Assembly (NCBI GenBank): GCA_019695455.1
Contig: JAEUAC010000007.1
Span: 1-6,930 of the forward strand
DNA length: 6,930 nt
Reading direction: 5' to 3'
From: Methylorubrum extorquens
GTDB taxonomy: Bacteria > Pseudomonadota > Alphaproteobacteria > Rhizobiales > Beijerinckiaceae
Made by a program: the position numbers and the translations under genes. The notes under the pieces were generated by a model that made no database searches, was not told where the DNA came from, and saw only the letters and a list, made by a program, of their open reading frames with translations. Position 1 is the stretch's first letter, and every line of letters begins with the position of its first letter. This document shows positions 1-6,107 of this stretch, in pieces.

Positions 1-163
1 CATGCGCCGCGCGGCTCGCCGCGTCGATGAGGGCGCGGTGGCCGCGATGGAGCCCGTCGAAATTGCCGATCGCCACGGCCGCGCCGCGCAGGTGCGCCGG
101 CACGGGCTCGCCGTCGCGCAGCACGGCGAGAGGCGGCCACGGATCAGGAAGGGGGAGGGGCAT
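1..163 (-). CDS. ribF: Bifunctional riboflavin kinase / FMN adenylyltransferase (FAD synthetase), N-terminal 54 codons only
   Basis: RibF phosphorylates riboflavin to FMN and adenylates FMN to FAD in the cytoplasm. Only the beginning of the adenylyltransferase domain lies in the window; the gene continues past the left edge. Translating the minus strand from the ATG at 163 gives 54 open codons. Residues 31-42 read AIGNFDGLHRGH, the nucleotidyl-transferase signature of RibF (family consensus GNFDGVHxGH, with the ATP-binding HxGH-type histidines H39 and H42). About 30 residues before this motif is normal for the family, which supports the start, although no clear Shine-Dalgarno sequence precedes it and a TTG two codons upstream (169) is an alternative. 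It follows parE in the same direction after a 122-bp gap. The call rests on the signature motif plus its position near the N-terminus; the riboflavin kinase half is not visible. Confidence 0.88.
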   Translation of the reverse strand, partial: MPLPLPDPWPPLAVLRDGEPVPAHLRGAAVAIGNFDGLHRGHRALIDAASRAAH

Positions 164-188
164 CTGCAACGTTTCGGGCGGGCCGCGA

Positions 189-217
189 CCTGTGTCCGGG
201 GCGGGCGGGCCGGTCAA
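189..217 (-). promoter_or_regulatory. Possible ribF promoter (-35 TTGACC; poor -10)
   Basis: On the minus strand TTGACC (212-217) matches five of six bases of the -35 consensus. Seventeen bases later comes CACAGG (189-194), a poor -10. A start near 182 would leave a leader of about 20 nt before the ribF ATG. Alphaproteobacterial promoters often keep the -35 better than the -10, but this remains a weak call. Confidence 0.2.
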
Positions 218-231
218 CCCCGCGGCGGTTC

Positions 232-266
232 GCGTCCGAGGGTCCCGCGGCCGCCTCGAGGGACGC
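232..266 (-). terminator. Imperfect GC-rich hairpin downstream of parE (terminator-like, no U-run)
   Basis: Arms GCGTCC (232-237) and GGACGC (261-266), followed inward by GAGG (238-241) and CCTC (254-257), make a 10-bp stem with a 3-nt bulge and a 12-nt loop. It starts about 20 nt after the parE stop codon, where a terminator would sit. No T-run follows on the minus strand, so intrinsic termination is doubtful; it could instead be a 3'-end stabilising structure. Confidence 0.3.
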
Positions 267-285
267 GGGCGGACGAGGCGGGCCG

Positions 286-2343
286 TCAGATGTCGAGGTC
301 CGTCTCGTCCGCGAAGGCGGCGCGTTCCTGGATGAAGGCGAAGCGGGCTTCGGGCTTGTTGCCCATCAGGCGCTCGATCACGTCGCCCGTGCCCTCCTCG
401 TCGTCGGCCACGACCTGGACCCGCAGGAGCGTGCGCTTCCTCGGGTCCATGGTGGTCTCCTTCAGCTGCGCCGGCATCATCTCGCCCAGGCCCTTGAAGC
501 GGCCGATATCGACCTTGGCGGAACCCTTGAAGGTCGTCTTGAGGATCTGGTCCCGGTGGGCGTCGTTGCGGGCGTAGACGGTCTTCGCGCCTTGGGTCAG
601 CCGGTAGAGCGGCGGCACGGCGAGGTAGAGGTGGCCCCGGTCGATCAGGCGATGCGTCTGCCGGTAGAAGAAGGTGATGAGGAGCGAGGCGATGTGGGCG
701 CCGTCGACGTCGGCATCGGTCATGATGATGACCTTCTCGTAGCGGAGGTCGTCGTCCTTGTAGGACGAGCCCGTGCCGCAGCCGAGCGCCTGGATGAGGT
801 CGGACAGCTGCTGGTTCGCCATCAGCTTGTCGCGGCCGGCGGAGGCCACGTTCAGGATCTTGCCCCGCAGCGGCAGCACGGCCTGGCTCGCGCGGTCGCG
901 CGCCTGCTTGGCGGAGCCGCCGGCCGAATCGCCCTCGACGATGAACAGCTCGCTGCCCGCCGCCCCCGCCTTGGTGCAGTCGGCGAGCTTGCCCGGCAGC
1001 CGGAGCTTGCGGGTCGCGCTCTTCCTCGCGACCTCCTTCTCGGCGCGGCGGCGCAGGCGCTCGTCGGCCCGCTCCACCACCCAGTCGAGGAGCTTGTTCG
1101 CCTGCGCGGGAGCGGCCGCGAGCCAGTGGTCGAAGGCGTCGCGGACGGTGCCCTCGACGATCCGGGCGGCCTCCTGGGTCGCGAGCTTGTCCTTCGTCTG
1201 ACCCTGGAATTCCGGCTCGCGGATGAACACCGACAGCATGGAGGCGCATTGCGCCATGACGTCGTCCGTCGTGACGGCCGTCATGCGCTTGCCCTGGTTC
1301 ACGCGCTCGGCGTGGTCGCGCAGGCCGCGCAGCAGGGCGACCCGCATGCCGCTCTCGTGCGTGCCGCCCTCAGGCGTCGGGATCGTGTTGCAGTAGGACG
1401 TCGAGAAGCCGTCCGCGTCCGCCACCCAGGTGACGGCCCATTCGAGCGAGCCGTGGCCGCCGGGCTTCGTGACCTTGCCGGAGAAGATGCCGTCCGCGAT
1501 GGGCGTCGTGCCCTCGATCTCGCGGAGCAGATAGTCGCGCAGCCCGCCCGGGAACCGGAAGGTCGCCTCCTCGGGCACCTTGTCCGGGCCCTCCAGGAGG
1601 GACGGGGCGCATTTCCAGCGGATCTCGACGCCCCCGAACAGGTACGCCTTCGACCGGGCCATCTTGAAGACGCGGCGCGGCTCGAAGGCCGCGTCGGGCC
1701 CGAAGATCTGCGCGTCGGGGTGGAAGCGGACGCGGGTGCCGCGCCGGTTCAGGACGCGCCCCACCTCGGCCACGGGACCCTGCGGCAGGCCGCGCGAATA
1801 GGTCTGGCGGTGGAGCACCTGACCGCGCGCGACCTCGACCTCGAGCACGTCCGAGAGCGCGTTCACCACGGACACGCCGACGCCGTGCAGGCCGCCCGAC
1901 GTCTCGTAGACCTTGGAATCGAACTTCCCGCCCGCGTGCAGGGTCGTGAGGATGACCTCCAGGGCCGACTTCTTCGGGAACTTGGGGTGGGGGTCGACCG
2001 GGATGCCGCGCCCGTTATCCGTGACCGTGAGGAAGTTGCCCTCCTCGAGCTCGACCTCGATGAAGGTCGCGTGGCCCGCGACCGCCTCGTCCATCGAGTT
2101 GTCGATCACCTCGGCGAAGAGGTGGTGCAGCGCCTTCTGGTCGGTGCCGCCGATATACATGCCGGGCCGGCGGCGGACGGGTTCGAGCCCCTCCAGCACC
2201 TCGATCGAGGACGCGTCGTAGTCGGCCTCGGCCGGCTGCGTCGGCGCGACGGCCTTGCCCTTGGCCGCACGGGGAGGGGTGGGGGAGGTCGCGGCGGCCT
2301 TCCGCAAAGCGGCGCCGCCGGCGAACAGGTCGCGCTCGGCCAT
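286..2343 (-). CDS. parE: DNA topoisomerase IV subunit B (ATPase subunit)
   Basis: ParE is the ATP-hydrolysing half of topoisomerase IV (ParC2ParE2), which unlinks daughter chromosomes and relaxes supercoils. The 685-residue product shows the full type IIA order. The GHKL ATPase domain (about 48-240) has EVIDNSMDE at 78-86 (general base E78, Mg-binding N82), DNGRGIP at 109-115, the ATP-lid GGLHGVGVSVVNALS at 150-164 and, in the transducer domain (about 265-440), QTKDKL at 382-387 with the ATP-contacting K384. TOPRIM (about 464-577) has VEGDSAGGSA (E470), PLRGKILNV and DADVDGAH (D543, D545, D547). RFKGLGEM at 615-622 opens the C-terminal GyrB-type tail. Absence of the long GyrB insert and the ParE-like PHPKFPKKSALEVILTTLHAGGKF region (split here as residues 118-141) favour ParE over GyrB. 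It is about 50 residues longer than E. coli ParE because of an Ala/Pro/Lys-rich N-terminal leader (1-45). The ATG at 2343 lacks a Shine-Dalgarno sequence, but no better start exists before the ATPase domain. This gene is unrelated to the ParE toxin gene nearby. Confidence 0.96.
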   Translation of the reverse strand: MAERDLFAGGAALRKAAATSPTPPRAAKGKAVAPTQPAEADYDASSIEVLEGLEPVRRRPGMYIGGTDQKALHHLFAEVIDNSMDEAVAGHATFIEVELEEGNFLTVTDNGRGIPVDPHPKFPKKSALEVILTTLHAGGKFDSKVYETSGGLHGVGVSVVNALSDVLEVEVARGQVLHRQTYSRGLPQGPVAEVGRVLNRRGTRVRFHPDAQIFGPDAAFEPRRVFKMARSKAYLFGGVEIRWKCAPSLLEGPDKVPEEATFRFPGGLRDYLLREIEGTTPIADGIFSGKVTKPGGHGSLEWAVTWVADADGFSTSYCNTIPTPEGGTHESGMRVALLRGLRDHAERVNQGKRMTAVTTDDVMAQCASMLSVFIREPEFQGQTKDKLATQEAARIVEGTVRDAFDHWLAAAPAQANKLLDWVVERADERLRRRAEKEVARKSATRKLRLPGKLADCTKAGAAGSELFIVEGDSAGGSAKQARDRASQAVLPLRGKILNVASAGRDKLMANQQLSDLIQALGCGTGSSYKDDDLRYEKVIIMTDADVDGAHIASLLITFFYRQTHRLIDRGHLYLAVPPLYRLTQGAKTVYARNDAHRDQILKTTFKGSAKVDIGRFKGLGEMMPAQLKETTMDPRKRTLLRVQVVADDEEGTGDVIERLMGNKPEARFAFIQERAAFADETDLDI

Positions 2344-2354
2344 GGAAACTCGAC

Positions 2355-2365
2355 AGGAGGTGATT
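2355..2365 (+). promoter_or_regulatory. Perfect Shine-Dalgarno sequence on the non-coding strand = anti-SD-like element in the parE leader
   Basis: The plus strand reads AGGAGGTGATT, the full complement of the 16S rRNA 3' end, but no plus-strand start codon with an open frame follows it (frames close at 2384 and 2397). Transcribed in the parE direction it becomes AAUCACCUCCU, which contains the 10-nt AUCACCUCCU of the 16S anti-SD region, 11 nt before the parE ATG. It may be chance or a regulatory leader element. Confidence 0.35.
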
Positions 2366-2423
2366 CGCTGGGGGCGACTCTAGCCGATCGGCCGTGAAGA
2401 GAACGAACCGTGTACCGCCCGGG

Positions 2424-2690
2424 TCACCAGAACGGGCCGCGGCGATAGCCGAACCCGCCGTAGCCGTAGCCGTAGGGCGGGCCCGACAGCAGCTGGCGCC
2501 GGTCCGCGGACCGATCGAGGTCGATGGTCTGCAGGCAGGTCGCGAAGGCGTCGGACCCCGGCCGGAAGCCGTAGGACAGGCAGCGCGACTCGTCCGCCGC
2601 CCGCCTGTCCTGCGGCGACACGCAGCCGCCGAGCGCCGGCAGGGACGCGGCGAGCGCCAGGATCGCGAGGAGGCGGGATGGGAACGGCAT
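2424..2690 (-). CDS. Small predicted lipoprotein, conserved-hypothetical type
   Basis: This 88-residue product has a classic lipoprotein signal: a basic n-region (R7), a hydrophobic core LLAILALAASLPA and lipobox LGGC with the acylated cysteine at C23. It is therefore expected to be lipid-anchored in the cell envelope facing the periplasm. The mature part contains RCLSYGFRPGSDAFATCLQ (about 36-54), with C37 and C52 fifteen residues apart; from memory this resembles a motif recurring in small uncharacterised alphaproteobacterial lipoproteins. The C-terminus (70-88) is Gly/Tyr-rich with YGYGYGGFGY and ends RRGPFW. No biochemical function is known to me. An in-frame ATG at 2699 is an alternative start. 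I prefer 2690 because the upstream ATG lies inside a promoter-like -10 (see 2697-2725) that would place the transcript start at this codon. The much longer open frame extending to 2999 overlaps the toxin gene and is not used. Parts of the call seen directly: lipobox and motif; the role is unknown. Confidence 0.8.
   Translation of the reverse strand: MPFPSRLLAILALAASLPALGGCVSPQDRRAADESRCLSYGFRPGSDAFATCLQTIDLDRSADRRQLLSGPPYGYGYGGFGYRRGPFW
2458..2475 (-). repeat. Three tandem 6-bp units encoding Tyr-Gly repeats
   Basis: The plus strand has CCGTAG three times in a row. On the coding strand this gives the YGYGYG part of the lipoprotein tail. Gain or loss of a unit would stay in frame and change only the length of the Gly/Tyr tail. 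Confidence 0.6.
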
Positions 2691-2696
2691 CCGCCG

Positions 2697-2725
2697 CATA
2701 TCGACCGCGAGCGCGTCCGCGACAA
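2697..2725 (-). promoter_or_regulatory. Candidate promoter for the lipoprotein gene, predicting a leaderless mRNA
   Basis: On the minus strand TTGTCG (2720-2725, four of six consensus bases) is followed after exactly 17 bp by GATATG (2697-2702, three of six). The next six bases are CGGCGG and then the ATG at 2690, so a start 7 nt after the -10 would fall on the A of the start codon. Neither ATG of this gene has a Shine-Dalgarno sequence, which fits a leaderless transcript. The match is modest. Confidence 0.3.
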
Positions 2726-2745
2726 GCGGGCGCGGGGTCGCGGTC
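2703..2745. repeat. 8-bp perfect inverted repeat spanning the lipoprotein promoter region
   Basis: GACCGCGA (2703-2710) and its reverse complement TCGCGGTC (2738-2745) are separated by 27 bp. One arm abuts the proposed -10; the other lies upstream of the proposed -35. It could be a spaced operator or an RNA stem, or chance in GC-rich DNA. Confidence 0.35.
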
Positions 2746-2802
2746 CGAGCCGGACGGAGCGTCGAGGCGCGCCGATGTCGCGGCGTTGGACCGTGCCCTC
2801 GA

Positions 2803-3102
2803 CTAGGACCCTGCGCCGAATTGCCGGCCAGCGTAGAGCACCCGCAGGATCGTGACCCGATCCTCCTCGATCGCGAATGCGATCGTCGCCCGTCGCTCGA
2901 ACCCCATGGTGCGCAGACCCGGGCGGATGTCGTCCCGACGCGTGCCCCGTTCCGGAAAGTGCGCGAGCGCGAGGCAGTGATCCACCAGCCGCAGGACATA
3001 GCCTTCCGCGACGGCGATGCTGCCGGTTCGGTCCTCGATGTAGTCGGCCAGACGCCCGAGTTCCGCTTCCGCTTCGGGAGCGAAGACGACCCTAAAGGTC
3101 AC
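2803..3102 (-). CDS. parE: Type II toxin-antitoxin system toxin, RelE/ParE superfamily (ParE-type)
   Basis: This is a 99-residue basic protein of the RelE/ParE fold. Characterised ParE toxins inhibit DNA gyrase in the cytoplasm, and the partner antitoxin neutralises them. Family hallmarks seen in order: an N-terminal strand TFRVVFAPEAEAEL (2-15), helix with LADYIEDRTG (18-27), AHFPERGTRRDDIRPGLR (47-64) including the typical FPERG and RDDIRPGLR blocks, then the paired strands RRATIAFAIEEDRVTILRV (70-88) and the terminal YAGRQF (90-95). Length is normal for the family. The start is GTG at 3102, inside the end of the antitoxin gene (11-bp overlap), with no good Shine-Dalgarno of its own, so expression is probably translationally coupled to parD. 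No truncation or frameshift is visible, so it looks intact. Gyrase as target is known for some relatives and only inferred here; the symbol duplicates that of the topoisomerase IV subunit at 286-2343, with which it has no homology. Confidence 0.92.
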   Translation of the reverse strand: MTFRVVFAPEAEAELGRLADYIEDRTGSIAVAEGYVLRLVDHCLALAHFPERGTRRDDIRPGLRTMGFERRATIAFAIEEDRVTILRVLYAGRQFGAGS

Positions 3103-3382
3103 GCGACGCCGCGCGTCGGGCCGCGAAGCGCTTCTCCAGGCCGGCCCTCACGGCGTCTCCCGGCCTGACATCCGTCGGCTCGCGCCGGTGGGCATCGAAG
3201 GCGGCCGCCACCTCCGTCCGCAGCCAGTGCTCGGAGGCCAAGCCGCGATCCATCAGGCCTTGCAGCCCGTCCTGGACCACGTCGCTCTGGGTCGCATACT
3301 CGCCCGACGCGACCTTTGCCTCCACCAGCCGAACGAGATCGGCCGGGAGAGTGACGCTGAGCGTTTCGCTGGCGGCGGACAT
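3092..3382 (-). CDS. parD: Type II toxin-antitoxin system antitoxin, ParD family (ribbon-helix-helix)
   Basis: This 96-residue protein is the expected antitoxin for the toxin gene that overlaps its 3' end. The N-terminal half is a ribbon-helix-helix DNA-binding domain: strand ETLSVTLPADL (6-16), then helix LVRLVEAKVASGEYATQSD (16-34) and VVQDGLQGLMDRG (35-47), matching the ParD pattern with SGEYAT followed by a polar residue, S/D and VV. The Arg/Ala-rich C-terminal part (50-96) is where ParD proteins wrap the toxin. Known ParD-ParE complexes repress their own operon through the RHH domain; autoregulation here is inferred. The ATG at 3382 is supported by a strong Shine-Dalgarno at 3385-3393. 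It lies 58 bp after the topA stop in the same direction, so it could be read through from topA, or from its own promoter: TAGATT at 3400-3405 resembles a -10, but the sequence 17 bp before it (TTCCAG) is a poor -35. Confidence 0.93.
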   Translation of the reverse strand: MSAASETLSVTLPADLVRLVEAKVASGEYATQSDVVQDGLQGLMDRGLASEHWLRTEVAAAFDAHRREPTDVRPGDAVRAGLEKRFAARRAASRDL

Positions 3383-3384
3383 GG

Positions 3385-3393
3385 CTCCTCCTC
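3385..3393 (-). promoter_or_regulatory. Strong Shine-Dalgarno of the parD antitoxin gene
   Basis: The minus strand reads GAGGAGGAG immediately before CC and the ATG at 3382. It is the strongest ribosome binding site in the window and contrasts with the absence of one before the toxin GTG, consistent with antitoxin being made in excess. Confidence 0.7.
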
Positions 3394-3440
3394 GCCGCTA
3401 ATCTAGCCCGGGCGGGCGACGGCTGGAAGACGCCGGCCTG

Positions 3441-6107
3441 TCAGCCCTTCGCGGCCTTCTTGGCCGCCGGCTTCTTGGCGGGCGCCTTCTTGGCCGTGGC
3501 CGCCTTCGCGGTGCCGGCCTTCTTCGGCGCGGCCGCCTTCTTGGCCGGGGCACGGCCGCGCTTCGGCTTCGACGGGCCGGCGGCCCGGCGGGCGGCGAGC
3601 AGCACGATGGCCTCGTCCAGCGTGACGGCGTCGGAGGTGGTCTCGCGCGGCAGGGTCGCGTTGGTCTCGCCGTCCGTGCCGTAGGGTCCGTAGCGGCCGG
3701 CCTTCACGACGACCGGCTTGCCGCTCTCGGGATCGTCCCCGAGAGGGCGGCCGGGATCGACCGTGCGCCCGCCGCGGCCGCCGCCCGCCTCCTTGGTCAT
3801 GACGAGGTCGACCGCCCGGTTGGCGCCGATCTCGAGCACGTCGTCGTCGCGGCCGAGGCTCGCATAGGTCTTGCCGTGCTGGACGTAGGGCCCGTAGCGC
3901 CCGATCCCGGCGAGGATCGCCTCGCCGGATTCCGGGTGCCGGGCGATCTCGCGCGGCAGAGACAGGAAGGCGAGGGCGCGCTCGAGCGTCAGTGCGCCGG
4001 CATCGGTGCCCTTCGGCAGCGAGGAGCGCTTCGGCTTCTCGCCCTCGGTCGTCTCGCCGAGCTGGATGAAGGTCCCGAACCGGCCGTCGCGGACGGAGAC
4101 CTCGAGCCCGCTCGCGGGATCCGTTCCGAGGATGCGCGTTCCCGCCTGCCCGCTGTCCTCGCCGGGCGCCGGGACGGCGAGCTGCCGCGTGTAGCGGCAT
4201 TCCGGATAGTTCGAGCAGCCGATGAAGGCGCCGAACTTGCCGAGCTTCAGGGAGAGCTGGCCCGTGCCGCAGGTCGGGCAGCCGCGCGGGTCGCCGCCAT
4301 CGGCCCGGGCGGGGAAGATGTGCGGCCCGAGCAGCTCGTTCAGGGCGTCCAGGACCTCGCCCGTGCGCAGGTCCTTGGTGCTGTCGACCGCGGACGAGAA
4401 GTCCTTCCAGAAGTCGCGCAGCACGTCCTTCCAGTCGATCTCGTGGTTGGACACGCGGTCGAGCTGCTCCTCGAGCCCGGCCGTGAAGTCGTAGGCGACG
4501 AGACGCTGGAAGAAGCTCTCCAGGAAGGCAATGACGAGCCGTCCCTTGTCCTCCGGTACGAGGCGCTTCTTGTCGAGCTTGACGTATTCGCGGTCGCGCA
4601 GGACCTGCAGCACGGCGGCGTAGGTCGACGGCCGGCCGATGCCGAGTTCCTCCATGCGCTTCACGAGGCTCGCCTCGGAATAGCGCGGCGGCGGCTCCGT
4701 GAAGTGCTGGGCGGCGGCGATGCGCCGGCGCTCCAGGCTCTCGCCCGCCTTCATGGGCGGCAGGCGACGCTCGTCCTCGTCGTCCCCGCCGGCGGCGGGC
4801 TCGGGATCGTCCCGGTCCTCGCGGTAGAGGCGCAGGAAGCCGTCGAACCGGACCACCTGGCCCGTGGCGCGCAGCTCGAGCCGGCGCGGGCCGACGGTGG
4901 CCGCGATGTCGACCGTGGTCCGCTCGAGCTCGGCGGATTCCATCTGGCTCGCGACCGTGCGCGTCCAGATCAGTTCGTAGAGCCGCGCCTGGTCGGCATC
5001 GAGGCGCTTCACCACCTCGCGCGGCAGGCGGCTCATCTCGGTCGGCCGCACGGCCTCGTGCGCCTCCTGGGCGTTCTTCGCCTTGGTCGTGTAGCGGCGC
5101 GGCGCCGGCGGGCAGTAGCGCTCGCCGAATTCCTGCGTGATGACCTGCCGGGCGGCCGTCACGGCCTCGGGCGCCATGTCGACGCCGTCCGTCCGCATAT
5201 ACGTGATGAGGCCCACGGTCTCGCCGTCGATCTCGACGCCCTCGTAGAGGCGCTGGGCGACGCGCATCGTGTGCGCCGGGGCGAAGCCGAGCTTGCGCGA
5301 GGCCTCCTGCTGCAGGGTCGAGGTCGTGAAGGGCGGCTGCGGATGGCGCTTCGCGGGCTTCGATTCGACCTGGGCCACCTTGAAGGTCGCGATCTCGAGA
5401 TCGCGGCGGAAGGCGTCCGCCTCCTCGGCCGTGCCGACGTCGAGGCGGGTGACCTTGCGGCCGTCCGCGCCCGACAGGCGGGCCTCGAAGGTCGCGCCCG
5501 CCCCCGTCGCCAGGTGGGCGACGATGGACCAGTACTCGCGGGCGACGAAGGATTCGATCTCCCGTTCGCGGTCGCAGACGAGACGCAGCGCGACCGACTG
5601 GACCCGGCCCGCCGAGCGGGCGCCCGGCAGCTTGCGCCACAGGACGGGCGAGAGCGTGAAGCCGACGAGGTAGTCGAGCGCCCGCCGGGCGAGGTAGGCG
5701 TCGACCAGCGCCCCGTCGATCTGGCGGGGGTTGCGCATCGCGGTCGCGACGGCGTCCTTCGTGATGGCGTTGAACGTGACCCGCTCGATCGGCAGGTCCT
5801 TCAGAAGCTTCTTCTCGCGCAGGGCCTCGACCACGTGCCACGAGATGGCCTCGCCCTCCCGATCCGGATCGGTGGCGAGGACGAGCTTCTCGGCCCCCTT
5901 CACGGCGCGGGCGATCTCCGCCACGCGCTTCGCGCCCTTCGGATCGAGCTCCCACAGCATGTGGAAATCGGCCGCCGGATCGACGGAGCCGTCCTTGGCC
6001 GGCAGGTCCCGGATGTGACCGAACGAGGCGAGCACCTCGTAGTCCTTCCCCAGGTACTTGTTGATGGTCTTCGCCTTCGCGGGCGATTCGACGACGACGA
6101 CCTTCAT
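3441..6107 (-). CDS. topA: Type IA DNA topoisomerase I
   Basis: TopA relaxes negative supercoils by passing strands through a transient single-strand break, opposing gyrase. The 888-residue product starts with the canonical MKVVVVESPAKAKTI, so the ATG at 6107 is secure despite a weak ribosome site (AAAGG 13 nt upstream). TOPRIM (1-120) has E7 and DPDREGE (80-86; metal-binding D80, D82, E84). The catalytic core (about 130-580) has ARRALDYLVGF (140-150), PGARSAGRVQSVALRL (161-176), and ITYMRTD (301-307) with nucleophile Y303 and R305; AQEAHEAVRPT and GIGRPSTYA follow at 346-356 and 489-497. The C-terminal region has one zinc ribbon (C610, C613, C631, C637), then three cysteine-free repeats with GRFGTF (675-680), GRYGPY (736-741) and GRYGPY (804-809). 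A Lys/Ala-rich histone-H1-like tail (about 846-888) ends the protein and probably contacts DNA. It is the first gene of a run of minus-strand genes and diverges from the gene at 6281. No hairpin-plus-T-run terminator is seen after its stop. Confidence 0.98.
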   Translation of the reverse strand: MKVVVVESPAKAKTINKYLGKDYEVLASFGHIRDLPAKDGSVDPAADFHMLWELDPKGAKRVAEIARAVKGAEKLVLATDPDREGEAISWHVVEALREKKLLKDLPIERVTFNAITKDAVATAMRNPRQIDGALVDAYLARRALDYLVGFTLSPVLWRKLPGARSAGRVQSVALRLVCDREREIESFVAREYWSIVAHLATGAGATFEARLSGADGRKVTRLDVGTAEEADAFRRDLEIATFKVAQVESKPAKRHPQPPFTTSTLQQEASRKLGFAPAHTMRVAQRLYEGVEIDGETVGLITYMRTDGVDMAPEAVTAARQVITQEFGERYCPPAPRRYTTKAKNAQEAHEAVRPTEMSRLPREVVKRLDADQARLYELIWTRTVASQMESAELERTTVDIAATVGPRRLELRATGQVVRFDGFLRLYREDRDDPEPAAGGDDEDERRLPPMKAGESLERRRIAAAQHFTEPPPRYSEASLVKRMEELGIGRPSTYAAVLQVLRDREYVKLDKKRLVPEDKGRLVIAFLESFFQRLVAYDFTAGLEEQLDRVSNHEIDWKDVLRDFWKDFSSAVDSTKDLRTGEVLDALNELLGPHIFPARADGGDPRGCPTCGTGQLSLKLGKFGAFIGCSNYPECRYTRQLAVPAPGEDSGQAGTRILGTDPASGLEVSVRDGRFGTFIQLGETTEGEKPKRSSLPKGTDAGALTLERALAFLSLPREIARHPESGEAILAGIGRYGPYVQHGKTYASLGRDDDVLEIGANRAVDLVMTKEAGGGRGGRTVDPGRPLGDDPESGKPVVVKAGRYGPYGTDGETNATLPRETTSDAVTLDEAIVLLAARRAAGPSKPKRGRAPAKKAAAPKKAGTAKAATAKKAPAKKPAAKKAAKG
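3455..3545 (-). repeat. Degenerate short repeats encoding the Lys/Ala tail of TopA
   Basis: The plus strand shows CTTCTTGGC-type units at 3455-3464, 3470-3479, 3485-3494 and 3536-3545, the first three at a 15-bp period. On the coding strand each gives an Ala-Lys-Lys-containing block of the basic C-terminal tail. Low-complexity coding DNA like this is prone to length change. Confidence 0.65.

Noticed and set aside
556..2397. 613-codon open frame on the plus strand
   Set aside because: Antisense shadow of parE; it mirrors parE codons and has no domain.
2355..2397. Perfect plus-strand Shine-Dalgarno as evidence of a small plus-strand gene
   Set aside because: No ATG, GTG or TTG at usable spacing opens a frame; the frames close within 10-15 codons.
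2015..2725. 236-codon open frame on the minus strand covering the lipoprotein-parE gap
   Set aside because: Crosses both the lipoprotein gene and the start of parE in a different frame, Arg/Pro-rich, no motif.
2743..2755. Small hairpin GTCCG-AGC-CGGAC after the toxin gene as a terminator
   Set aside because: Only a 5-bp stem and no T-run on either side.
2700..2999. First 100 codons of the long open frame that ends with the lipoprotein
   Set aside because: They overlap the toxin gene in another frame, and the lipoprotein signal begins only after the internal ATGs.
3403..5955. 850-codon open frame on the minus strand
   Set aside because: It lies in another frame across topA and is a run of Arg, Gly, Pro and Ala without domains, a typical GC-rich shadow.
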